NCBI RefSeq assembly: GCF_029852145.1
Contig: NC_079975.1
Location: 23,255,364 to 23,319,363 of the forward strand
Direction: 5' to 3'
DNA: 64,000 nucleotides
From: Microplitis mediator
Lineage: Eukaryota; Arthropoda; Insecta; Hymenoptera; Braconidae
Under the pieces are notes generated by a model. The model was not told the origin of the DNA. It was given only the letters and a program-made list of their open reading frames with translations, and made no database searches. This document shows positions 1 through 9,851 of this stretch, one piece after another; position 1 is the first letter of the stretch; every line of letters begins with the position of its first letter. Made by a program: the position numbers and the translations under genes.

Positions 1-3000
1 CAAATTCTAAACTAAATATTATTTACAAGTAATTTTTTTTTTATTCCCTCCACACTTTGACTTTAATCGCCCTGAGGCCTTATACGATAGTTAACTATTA
101 TTTCCGAAAATGTTTAAATTAAAATTTCATTACAACAATTTTTTATTTTATTCTCTCCACACTTTGAATTTAATCGCCCTAAGACCTCATACGATAATTA
201 ATTATTATTTCCGAAAATGTTTAAATTAAAATTTAATTACAATTATTTTTTTTTTTTATTCCGTCCACACTTTGAATTTAATTGGCTTCAGGCCTCAAGC
301 AATAATTAATTATTAGTTTCGAAAAGTTTTAAATTAAATTTAATTACAATAATTTTTTTTTATTCTCTCCACACTTTGAATTTAATTGGTCTGAGACCTC
401 AACCAATAATTAATTAGTAATGCCGAAAAATTCTGAATTAAATTTTGATTACAATAATTTTTTTTTTTATTCTCTCCACACTTTGAATTTAATTGCCCTG
501 AGGCCTCATACGATAATTGATTGTTAGATTCGAAAAGTTTTAAATTAAAATGTAATTACAATTATTTTTTCATTTTATTCTCTCCACACTTTGAATTTCA
601 TTGCCCTGAAGCCTCATACGATAATTAATTATTATTTCCGAAAATGTTTAAATTAAAATTTAATTACAATTATTTTTTTTTTTTTATTCCGTCCATACTT
701 TGAATTTAATTGGCTTCAGGCCTCAAGCAATAATTAATTATTAGTTTCGGAAAGTTTTAAATTAAAATTTAATTACAATAATTTTTTTTTTATTCTCTCC
801 ACACTTTGAATTTAATTGCCCTGAGGCCTCATACGATAATTGATTATTATTTCCGAAAATGTTTAAATTAAAATTTAATTACAATTATTTTTTTTTTTTA
901 TTCCGTCCATACTTTGAATTTAATTGGCTTCAGGCCTCAAGCAATAATTAATTATTAGTTTCGGAAAGTTTTAAATTAAAATTTAATTACAATAATTTTT
1001 TTTTTATTCTCTCCACACTTTGAATTTAATTGCCCTGAGGCCTCATACGATAATTAATTATTATTTCCGAAAATGTTTAAATTTAAATTTAATTACAATT
1101 ATTTTTTTTTTTTATTCCGTCCACACTTTGAATTTAATTGGCTTCAGGCCTCATACGATAATTAATTATTATTTCGGAAAATGTTTAAATTAAAATTTAA
1201 TTACAATTATTTTTTTTTTTTTATTCTGTCTACACTTTGAATTTAATTGGCTTCAGGCCTCAAGCAATAATTAATTATTAATCTCGAAAAGTTTTAAATT
1301 AAAATTTAATTACAATAATTTTTTTTTTATTCTCTCCACACTTTGAATTTGATTTGCCTGAGACCTCAACCAATAACTAATTATTAGCTTCAAAAAGTTT
1401 TAATTTAAAATTTAATTACAATATTTTTTTTTTTTTATTCTTTCCACACTTTGAATTTAATCGCCCTGAGACCTCATACGATAATTAATTATTATTTCCG
1501 AAAATGTTTAAATTTAAATTTAATTACAATTATTTTTTTTTTTTATTCCGTCCACACTTTGAATTTAATTGGCTTCAGGCCTCAAGCAATAATTAATTAT
1601 TAGTTTCGAAAAGTTTTAAATTAAAATTTAATTACAATAATTATTTTTTATTCTCTCCACACTTTGAATTTAATTGGTCTGAGACCTCAACCAATAATTA
1701 ATTAGTAATGCCGAAAAATTCTGAATTAAATTTTGATTACAATAATTTTTTTTTATTCTCTCCACACTTTGAATTTAATTGGTCTGAGACCTCAACCAAT
1801 AATTAATTAATAATGCCGAAAAATTCTGAATTAAATTTTGATTACAATAATTTTTTTTTTTATTCTCTCCACACTTTGAATTTCATTGCCCTGAGGCCTC
1901 ATACGATAATTAATTATTATTTCCGAAAATGTTTAAATTAAAATTTAATTACAATTATTTTTTTTTATTCTCTCCACACTTTGAATTTAATTGGTCTGAG
2001 ACCTCAACCAATAATTAATTAATAATGCCGAAAAATTCTGAATTAAATTTTGATTACAATAATTTTTTTTTTTATTCTCTCCACACTTTGAATTTCATTG
2101 CCCAGAGGCCTCATACGATAATTAATTATTATTTCCGAAAATGTTCAAATTAAAATTTAATTACAATTATTTTTTTTTTTTATTCCGTCCATACTTTGAA
2201 TTTAATTGGCTTCAGGCCTCAAGCAATAATTAATTATTAGTTTCGGAAAGTTTTAAATTAAAATTTAATTACAATAATTTTTTTTTATTCTCTCCACACT
2301 TTGAATTTAATTGGTCTGAGACCTCAACCAATAATTAATTAATAATGCCGAAAAATTCTGAGTTAAATTTTGATAACAATAATTTTTTTTTTTTATTCTC
2401 TCCACACTTTGAATTTTATTGCCCTGAGGCCTCATACGATAATTAATTATTATTTCCGAAAATGTTTAAATTAAAATTTAATTACAATTATTTTTTTTTT
2501 TTATTCCGTCCATACTTTGAATTTAATCGCCCTGAGGCCTCATACGATAATTAATTATTATTTCCGAAAATGTTTAAATTAAAATTTAATTACAATAATT
2601 TTTTTTTATTTTCTCCACACTTTAAATTTAATTGCCCTGAGGCCTCATACGATAATTAATTATTAGATTCGAAAAGTTTTAAATTAAAATGTAATTACAA
2701 TAATTTTTTTTTCATTCTGTCCACACTTTAAATTCAATTGGCTACAGGCCTCAATCAATAATTAATTATCATTTTTGAAATGTTTTAAATTAAAATTTAA
2801 TTACAAAAAATTTTTTTTATTCCGTCCACACTTTGAATTTAATCAGCTTCACGCCTTAATTAATAATTAAGTATTGATACCGAGAATTTCTGAATTAAAT
2901 TTTAATTACAATAATTTTTTTTTTATTTCGTCGACTTTTCAAATTTAATTGCACTGAAGCCCCGTACAATAATTAATTATTAATGCTGACAAATTCTATA

Positions 3001-3060
3001 CTTAATTTTAATTATATTAATTTTTTTTCTTATTCTCTACACGCTTTAAATATAATTACA
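1..3060. repeat. Satellite array, about 107-bp unit, about 28 copies
   Basis: Head-to-tail copies of an AT-rich unit. Each contains a T-run, then 'TCCACACTTTGAATTTAATT', a short GC-richer core (GCCTGAGGCCTCA or a variant), 'ATAATTAATTATTA' and a stretch ending 'TTTAATTACAATAA'. At least three core variants occur: GAGGCCTCATACGAT, CAGGCCTCAAGCAAT and GAGACCTCAACCAAT. Divergence rises towards 2700-3060, where units decay into unique AT-rich sequence, so this is an array edge. The array runs off the left end of the window. There is no open reading frame. Confidence 0.95.
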
Positions 3061-3557
3061 AGATTACGTGATTGTAGATTGATGCACTCCAATTATCTTG
3101 AACAATCGGGTGTTGAAATAATTATTGTTTTTTCTTGTAACATTTAAGCTCCATTTACTATCTGCAATTAATAATCAAATGTTTTAGTTATTAACAATCA
3201 CATTAAAAAAAAATTGTAATTACATTTTTATATTACATTATTTGTAGTAAACATTATATAGACAGAGATCTGAAAGTATCAATTAAACATTGGGGATTAA
3301 ATTTTTACAGTAAAATATTAAACGAAAAATGTTCAAAATTATTATATTTAAATTTTTAATTTTTTTTGCCAACATGCGTTTTAAAAAAAATTTTTTTTTT
3401 TTCAATTCATAGCGGTAAAATAATATTTTCCATGCCGCACTAATTTTAGCCGCTATTATAAATGGACCACATGTTTATTTATTGTAACTGATTAAATGTT
3501 AAAACTTTAATAATTTTTTTATTTATTTATTTGGATTTAATAGTATTCTTACTTCTC

Positions 3558-4012
3558 AAAAATATGCCATAACTTTCAACTGTCATAGTCGTATTGAAAT
3601 TTTATTAATTAATTAATAAACAATCAAAACCTCAAATGAAAAAAGGACAACTTAGTCGTAATTTCGTTTATATATATAATTTTAAAAAATTACTTACAGA
3701 TGATGTCTATTATGAGTTAATTGAAATTTGTCGAATAAATTTTAGCCTGAAAAATTTTCAAATTAGAATTATAAAATTTACATGACGATTTCGCTGGAAG
3801 TTTCTTTCCAAATTTTGTTTAACTCCCAATTGATATCAACTGTAAGTATTTTTTTTTTTAAACCTATATCCAAGCAAAATTACGACTACGTTGACTGTTT
3901 TTTAATTAATGCTTTAGTTGTTTTTTAATTTATTAATAAAATTTTGATACGCTTGTGACAGTTGAGTTATTTAATATTTATAAAAAGTGAGAGGCACTGT
4001 CTGAAAATGGCC
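3558..4012. mobile_element. MITE-like foldback element, family M1, copy 1
   Basis: The segment begins 'AATATGCCATAACTTTCAAC' and ends '...CACTGTCTGAAAATGGCC'. Its two halves are imperfect inverted complements: AACTGTCATAGTCG near the left end faces CGCTTGTGACAGTTGA near the right, and 'AACTTAGTCGTAATTTCG' faces 'AAATTACGACTACGTTGA'. A second copy is at 5511-5961 and a more diverged relative at about 35985-36660. There is no coding capacity. No convincing target-site duplication was identified. Confidence 0.6.
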
Positions 4013-5510
4013 TTAAATATGATATATTGTCAGATGTAAAATTAAAAAACTTACTTCCATTAAGTAATACATTCCCCGAATGGTATCGAAAACTTTTCTC
4101 AACATTAAATGTTATTTTTTTTTTCATCTTTTATTGGACCAGTGGTCTGATTGAGTATTCAATCATTTCCCCCAAAAATTCATCATCACCCTACAAATAA
4201 AATTTTAATTATGATCATTGTTGATAAGCCTTCCGAAAATAATGATAATCAAAACAAACCTGTAATGTTATTAAATCAGCCGACTTAGGCATTATTAGCA
4301 TCATGATGTTACCATAAAGTTGAAATTGTTCCAGGATCCTTCAAGTAAATTTATTTACTAGTCATGTTGTCACGATAAACAATGCAGTGATTGTTCACCT
4401 GTTCGAAAAAAAACGCAATTAAAGACAACTGAATAGTATAAGATATTAAAATAATTCGTCGATTTAATTGTGTATCTATTATTTGCGTGGTTATTAAGCA
4501 TACCTGAGTAACATAGAATATATGTAAGCATATATGATTTTATAAACTTCGGCAATAACCTTTTTATTTTTTACTACATTATTTGTTTACAAAAATTTTA
4601 TTTTTTTTGCAATAACCGCAAATAATATTAATACATTCAATTAAAAAATAATTGTAAACATTAAAAACTAACCTCTTTCAATAGCAATACTCCAATTATC
4701 CATTTCATAAAACCAATGTAACTTTATCGGTGTCATTGTTATCGATTTCAATAATTATAAATTATCAATCGATACTAATTTTATCGTACAATAAATAACA
4801 ATTTATATGTATTAACTTATACGTACATATATTTATTTATTTAAATATTTGTTTATATTTGTATTCTACACGACTATTTGTTTAGGCTCGACACACATGT
4901 AAAAATTCTCAGCGACTTATGTTCGTACTCATGCACTCGACTTCCCCCACCCCCGATCTGCCCCCACTACCGACCTATGACGTCACATGATAATTAAATG
5001 TGCATCGTAATTATGATTTCAATTTATTAGCATTAAATTTGAATATTTCGCTAAATAAATCATTGCTCTCGATAGAAAAAAAGGGGAGCAATTTAATGAC
5101 GGCGATAAATATTAAAAATAAAGTTTATTAATTGAGTTATACACAAAATTAGTTTTGTATTTTTAATCGACGATAATTAATTAAATATTGTTTTTACGAC
5201 TGGAGCAATTTTTGATTCTGAAAGAGCATTTAGAGAGCAATTTTTTGGTATATTCGGAATGTCCAAAAATCAAACTTGCGCGCTAACTTAATTGTGGTAA
5301 GTAGTAGTTATTCTTTTGGGGAGTTCTACAACCCGATAATATCGTGATCTGCAGTACTCGGCAGTCGGTAAGTAAGCGTGTGTATGATAAATCTGTGGTC
5401 GATAAATCAACATGCAAGAATAATTATTGTAGCTGATGTGGAAATCATCCTTACCGTCTAAGAGTTGATAGAAAGGGTAAGTAGGTGCTCCCCACCACCG
5501 GTTTTTTAAA

Positions 5511-5961
5511 AATATGCAATAACTTCCGACTGTCATAAACGTGTTGAAATTTTATTAATTTATTAAAAAAAAAAATTGAAACCTTAATTGAGAAAGAGAC
5601 AACGTAGTTGTAACTTTATTGAGATATAGAATTTGGAAAAAAATAACTTACAGGTGTTATCAATGAGAAGTTAAACGAAATCCGTTAAATTAAAGCCTTT
5701 AAAACTTGAAAATTCGAATTATAAAATTAATGTCGAGATTCAAGTAAGATTTATTCAACAAATTTTGTTTAACTTCCAATTAATATCAAGTGTAAGTAAT
5801 CTTTTTTGAATCTACATCTCAGCGAAATAACGACTACGTTGTCATTTTTTGAATTGATGCTTTAATTTTTTTCTAATTGATTCGTAAGATTTTGATACGA
5901 ACGTGGGAGTTGAAAGTCATTAAAATTGTTAAAAAGTGAAAATCACTGTCTGTGAATGGCC
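5511..5961. mobile_element. MITE-like foldback element, family M1, copy 2
   Basis: Starts 'AATATGCAATAACTTCCGAC' and ends 'CACTGTCTGTGAATGGCC', matching copy 1 at both ends and through the body, and again self-complementary ('ACAACGTAGTTGTAACTT' against 'AAATAACGACTACGTTGT'). It abuts the large inverted repeat that begins near 5975. Confidence 0.6.
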
Positions 5962-6244
5962 TAACAAACAAAAAAATTAGAATGGGGAGTCACTAGTGTC
6001 TCAATTAACGAGACGGCTATAATTGACTTCATGTGGTGTGATTTATCAAAAAAGCTATCGAATATATAAAATTTCTACTGTTGCTACACTGGCGTTCAAT
6101 TGCGATGGGAAAAAGAATTTATTTTCATTTATAAAACTATCCTTAGGCAGCAATTGTTTGTTTAGGATGATTAAATTTTAAATATTAGAAGAGTTATATT
6201 AGATAGAATTCTTCTTCATAAGATTCAAAACTAATGCCGATTGT

Positions 6245-6721
6245 TTATAATTTTATGAATCCTTCAATTCGTTGTAACTGCATACACACGAACAGACCGA
6301 AAGAGTTCGATGGAGCTAAAAATGAAATCTGATGTTTTTCATTGTTGTTTATGAACGTCCAAGTTGATGAGCATAAGATTGTATAACCTTGGTTACCACT
6401 ATTTATATTCGTATCCACCTTCAAATTCATTTCATTATCAATATCCATCCTAACGTCTGTCTCCATATCCATGTTGAAATCTATTTCATCATCGATATCC
6501 ATCCTATCGTCCGTCTTCGTATCCATTTTCAAATCTATTTCACTATCAATATCCATCCGATCATCCGTCTCTGTATCCATGGTCAAATCTATTTCATTAT
6601 CAATATCCATACTAACGTCCGCCTCCGTATTCACAGCTATGTCTGTATCTACGTCTCTATGCGTACCCCAATCGATATTTGTATCATTCAAATCCATATC
6701 AATATCCATGAGCATATCCAT
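6245..6721 (-). CDS. Asp/Met-rich repeat ORF, left-arm copy
   Basis: A 158-codon open frame identical in translation to the copy at 8350-8826; see that entry for content. It reads from the spacer side outwards, so the two copies point away from each other. I do not recognise the family. Because the unit is a 54-bp minisatellite, the antisense strand is also open (6389-6820), which weakens the case that either frame is a gene. No introns, promoter or polyadenylation signal were identified with confidence. Confidence 0.35.
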   Translation of the reverse strand: MDMLMDIDMDLNDTNIDWGTHRDVDTDIAVNTEADVSMDIDNEIDLTMDTETDDRMDIDSEIDLKMDTKTDDRMDIDDEIDFNMDMETDVRMDIDNEMNLKVDTNINSGNQGYTILCSSTWTFINNNEKHQISFLAPSNSFGLFVCMQLQRIEGFIKL

Positions 6722-8349
6722 AGTATTCTCTTTTTTATAATCGTGAATTCTCTATTTCTTCTGACCTTGTGCAGCAAATTCGTAAAAGCTGTGAATTTTA
6801 TATTTCTCCTTATCGTATAGGTCGGATTTTTTATTTTACCGTATCGTATTTGATGAATCTTTCATTACAGTGATTTTTATATATCTCCTTATCCTAGGCA
6901 GCAAATTCGAAAAAACAGTGGATTTTCTATTTCTCCTTATTATAGAGGTCTGATGTTTAATTTTAACGTATCGTATTTGATAAAATTTTCTTAAAAGTGA
7001 TTTTTATAATTCTTCTTATCCTCTGCCGCAAATTCATCAAAGCCGTAAATTTTATATTTCTCCTTATTGTATAAGTCGGATTTTTTATTCTACCGTATCG
7101 CATTTGATGAATCTTTCATTAAAGTGATTTTTATATATCTCCTTATCCTAGGCAGCAAATTCGAAAAAACAGTGGATTTTCTATTTCTCCTTATTGTAGA
7201 GGTCTGATTTTTAATTTTAAGGTATCGTATTTGATAAGTTTTTCTTAAAAGTGATTTTTATAATTCTCCTTATTCTAGGCAGCAAATTCGTAAAAACAGT
7301 GGATTTTCTATTTCTCCTTATTGTAGAGGTCTGATTTTTAATTTTAACGTATCGTATTTGATAAGTTTTTCTTAAAAGTGATTTTTATAATTCTCCTTAT
7401 CCTCTGCCGCAAATTCGTCAAAGCAGTGAATTTTATATTTCTCCTTATTGTATAAGTCGGATTTTTTATTCTACCGTATCGCATTTGATGAATCTTTCAT
7501 TAAAGTGATTTTTATATATCTCCTTATTCTAGGCAGCAAATTCGTAAAAACAGTGGATTTTCTATTTCTTCTTATTGTAGAGGTCTGATTTTTTATTTAA
7601 ACGTATCGTATTTGATAAATTTTTCATAAAAGTGATTTTTATATTTCTCCTTATCTAATGTAGCAAATTCGTCAAAGCAGTCAATTTCATATTTCTCCCT
7701 ATCATTCATTTCGAATTATTTATTTTAACTTATTGTATATATACAATAAGGAGAAATAGAAAATTCACTGTTTTTTTGAATTTGCTGCCTAGGATAAGGA
7801 GAAATATAAAAATCACTCTCATGAAAGATTTATCAAATACGACTCGTTGAAATAAAAAATCCGAATTAAACGATAGGGAGATCGAAATATAAAATTCACT
7901 GCTTTGACGAATTTGCTGTATAGGTTAAGGAGAAATATAAAAATAACTTTTATGAATAATTTATTAAATACGATAGGGTGACATAATAAATTCGACCTAT
8001 ACAATAAGGAGAAATATAAAATTTACGGCTTTGATGAATTTGCGGCAGAGGATAAGAAGAATTATAAAAATCACTTTTAAGAAAATTTTATCAAATACGA
8101 TACGTTAAAATTAAACATCAGACCTCTATAATAAGGAGAAATAGAAAATCCACTGTTTTTTCGAATTTGCTGCCTAGGATAAGGAGATATATAAAAATCA
8201 CTGTAATGAAAGATTCATCAAATACGATACGGTAAAATAAAAAATCCGACCTATACGATAAGGAGAAATATAAAATTCACAGCTTTTACGAATTTGCTGC
8301 ACAAGGTCAGAAGAAATAGAGAATTCACGATTATAAAAAAGAGAATACT

Positions 8350-8826
8350 ATGGATATGCTCATGGATATTGATATGGATTTGAATGATACAAATATCGAT
8401 TGGGGTACGCATAGAGACGTAGATACAGACATAGCTGTGAATACGGAGGCGGACGTTAGTATGGATATTGATAATGAAATAGATTTGACCATGGATACAG
8501 AGACGGATGATCGGATGGATATTGATAGTGAAATAGATTTGAAAATGGATACGAAGACGGACGATAGGATGGATATCGATGATGAAATAGATTTCAACAT
8601 GGATATGGAGACAGACGTTAGGATGGATATTGATAATGAAATGAATTTGAAGGTGGATACGAATATAAATAGTGGTAACCAAGGTTATACAATCTTATGC
8701 TCATCAACTTGGACGTTCATAAACAACAATGAAAAACATCAGATTTCATTTTTAGCTCCATCGAACTCTTTCGGTCTGTTCGTGTGTATGCAGTTACAAC
8801 GAATTGAAGGATTCATAAAATTATAA
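8350..8826 (+). CDS. Asp/Met-rich repeat ORF, right-arm copy
   Basis: 158 codons. The N-terminus starts MDMLMDIDMD. Residues about 37-108 are four 18-residue repeats of the type MDIDNEIDLTMDTETDDR, i.e. a 54-bp coding minisatellite giving a strongly acidic chain. The last 45 or so residues are non-repetitive and more hydrophobic (e.g. YTILCSSTWTF and FLAPSNSFGLFVCMQLQ). No known domain, signal peptide or clear membrane segment is evident. It lies entirely inside the duplicated arm and is unchanged between arms. It could be a low-complexity protein of the repeat element or a chance open frame in a minisatellite; the unique C-terminal part keeping the same frame slightly favours coding. Confidence 0.4.
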   Translation: MDMLMDIDMDLNDTNIDWGTHRDVDTDIAVNTEADVSMDIDNEIDLTMDTETDDRMDIDSEIDLKMDTKTDDRMDIDDEIDFNMDMETDVRMDIDNEMNLKVDTNINSGNQGYTILCSSTWTFINNNEKHQISFLAPSNSFGLFVCMQLQRIEGFIKL

Positions 8827-9085
8827 ACAATCGGCATTAGTTTTGAATCTTATGAAGAAGAATTCTATCTAATATAACTCTTCTAATATTTAAAATTTAA
8901 TCATCCTAAACAAACAATTGCTGCCTAAGGATAGTTTTATAAATGAAAATAAATTCTTTTTCCCATCGCAATTGAACGCCAGTGTAGCTACAGTAGAAAT
9001 TTCATATATTCGATAGCTTTGAAGAGGAATCAAAGCAACCGAAATAGTAAATAGCCGAAAACTTGACTAAGACATAAGTCACTCC

Positions 9086-9790
9086 TCATTTTGATTTTCC
9101 ATTGTTCAAGCTGCTATAGAAATAAAATCTTCGAATAAAAGTACTTTTTATTCTACACTTGTCATTGTGCATTTTATGCCATAACATTCGTGTATATATT
9201 GTAGACGAATCATAATTATATATATTATAACCTGTGACTATATGATACGAATCATGTGGTAAATCAAAATTTGCAAATAATAATCCCTTAGTGTAATATT
9301 CATTAAATATTATTAATAATTCTTGTTCATCAAAATATGATTTGACGATTACACGAATTTGATTATTTTTATATTTAGCCATATATTTTTTTTGATAATA
9401 TTGTGTTAAGCTAATATCTACTTTACGCCATATTTCAATATTGGCTGCAGATGACTGATTAGGAAAACGAATCTTTAAATTGAATACGCAAATCAATATA
9501 GAATCTAAATATTTACAAAATAATACAAAAGAAGATATTTGTTCATATTGATTAATGCCTAATGGCAAATCTACAAGATTATCAGCGATTGTTTCAATAT
9601 CCATGCTAACTTTTGGCAATAAATTGTAAAGTTCAGTTATATTTGAATTTGATATTAAATGTAAATGTCCAGATTGAATAGAATATATACCATTTGGTGT
9701 AAATACCTCGTCTAATAATAATTCTAATTTATCAGATGATGATATTTCATTTAACATTGCAATTTTATCAAGGTACACTTTTTCAATCAT
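9086..9790 (-). CDS. Unrecognised 234-codon protein, possibly truncated at N-terminus
   Basis: The longest unspliced ORF of the window. It encodes a Leu/Ile/Tyr/Asn-rich soluble-looking protein starting MIEKVYLDKI, with a central amphipathic stretch (LPLGINQYEQISSFVLF) and a basic C-terminus. I see no signal peptide, convincing transmembrane helix, catalytic motif or zinc ligand set, and I do not recognise the family. The stop codon touches the edge of the large inverted repeat (about 9096). Upstream of the ATG the frame stays open, coding an Asn/Thr-rich stretch, right up to the TA where the 2.95-kb palindrome is inserted (9850), so the true start may lie beyond that insertion. It could be a host gene fragment or cargo of a mobile element. 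Confidence 0.45.
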   Translation of the reverse strand: MIEKVYLDKIAMLNEISSSDKLELLLDEVFTPNGIYSIQSGHLHLISNSNITELYNLLPKVSMDIETIADNLVDLPLGINQYEQISSFVLFCKYLDSILICVFNLKIRFPNQSSAANIEIWRKVDISLTQYYQKKYMAKYKNNQIRVIVKSYFDEQELLIIFNEYYTKGLLFANFDLPHDSYHIVTGYNIYNYDSSTIYTRMLWHKMHNDKCRIKSTFIRRFYFYSSLNNGKSK

Positions 9791-9851
9791 ATTTAACGCT
9801 AAGCATTTATTAGATGATGTCGCTTGATTATTATTGTTAGTTGTACTAGTA

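Larger units (their letters stand above)
3061..5974. other. AT-rich non-coding stretch
   Basis: No supportable gene. It holds two related MITE-like elements (listed separately). A patch at about 4910-4990 is richer in C, with CCCCCACCCCC-like runs and a perfect palindromic TGACGTCA (CRE-type) near 4978. The short open frames here have no recognisable protein content. Confidence 0.6.
5975..9096. repeat. 3.1-kb inverted repeat with tandem-repeat interior
   Basis: Positions x and 15071-x are complementary. The arms 6051-7080 and 7991-9020 (about 1030 bp each) are nearly identical, and a more diverged flank pairs out to about 5975/9096. The middle, about 6770-8290, is a tandem array of about 125-bp units (each with 'GCAGCAAATTCG', 'TATTTCTCCTTAT' and 'CGTATCGTATTTGAT') that flips orientation around 7739 at a short palindrome, TTGTATATATACAA. 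The 7081-7990 part is not itself the mirror image, so the structure has a roughly 0.9-kb asymmetric spacer. Identical distal arms imply recent formation or gene conversion, or an assembly artefact. Confidence 0.9.

Noticed and set aside
1..3060. Regular repeat spacing resembling a CRISPR array
   Set aside because: Units are contiguous at about 107 bp with no unique spacers, in a eukaryotic genome; it is a satellite.
6389..6820. 143-codon plus-strand frame rich in Ile/His, mirrored at 8251-8682
   Set aside because: It is the antisense of the 54-bp minisatellite of the acidic ORF; the mirrored copy exists only because of the inverted repeat.
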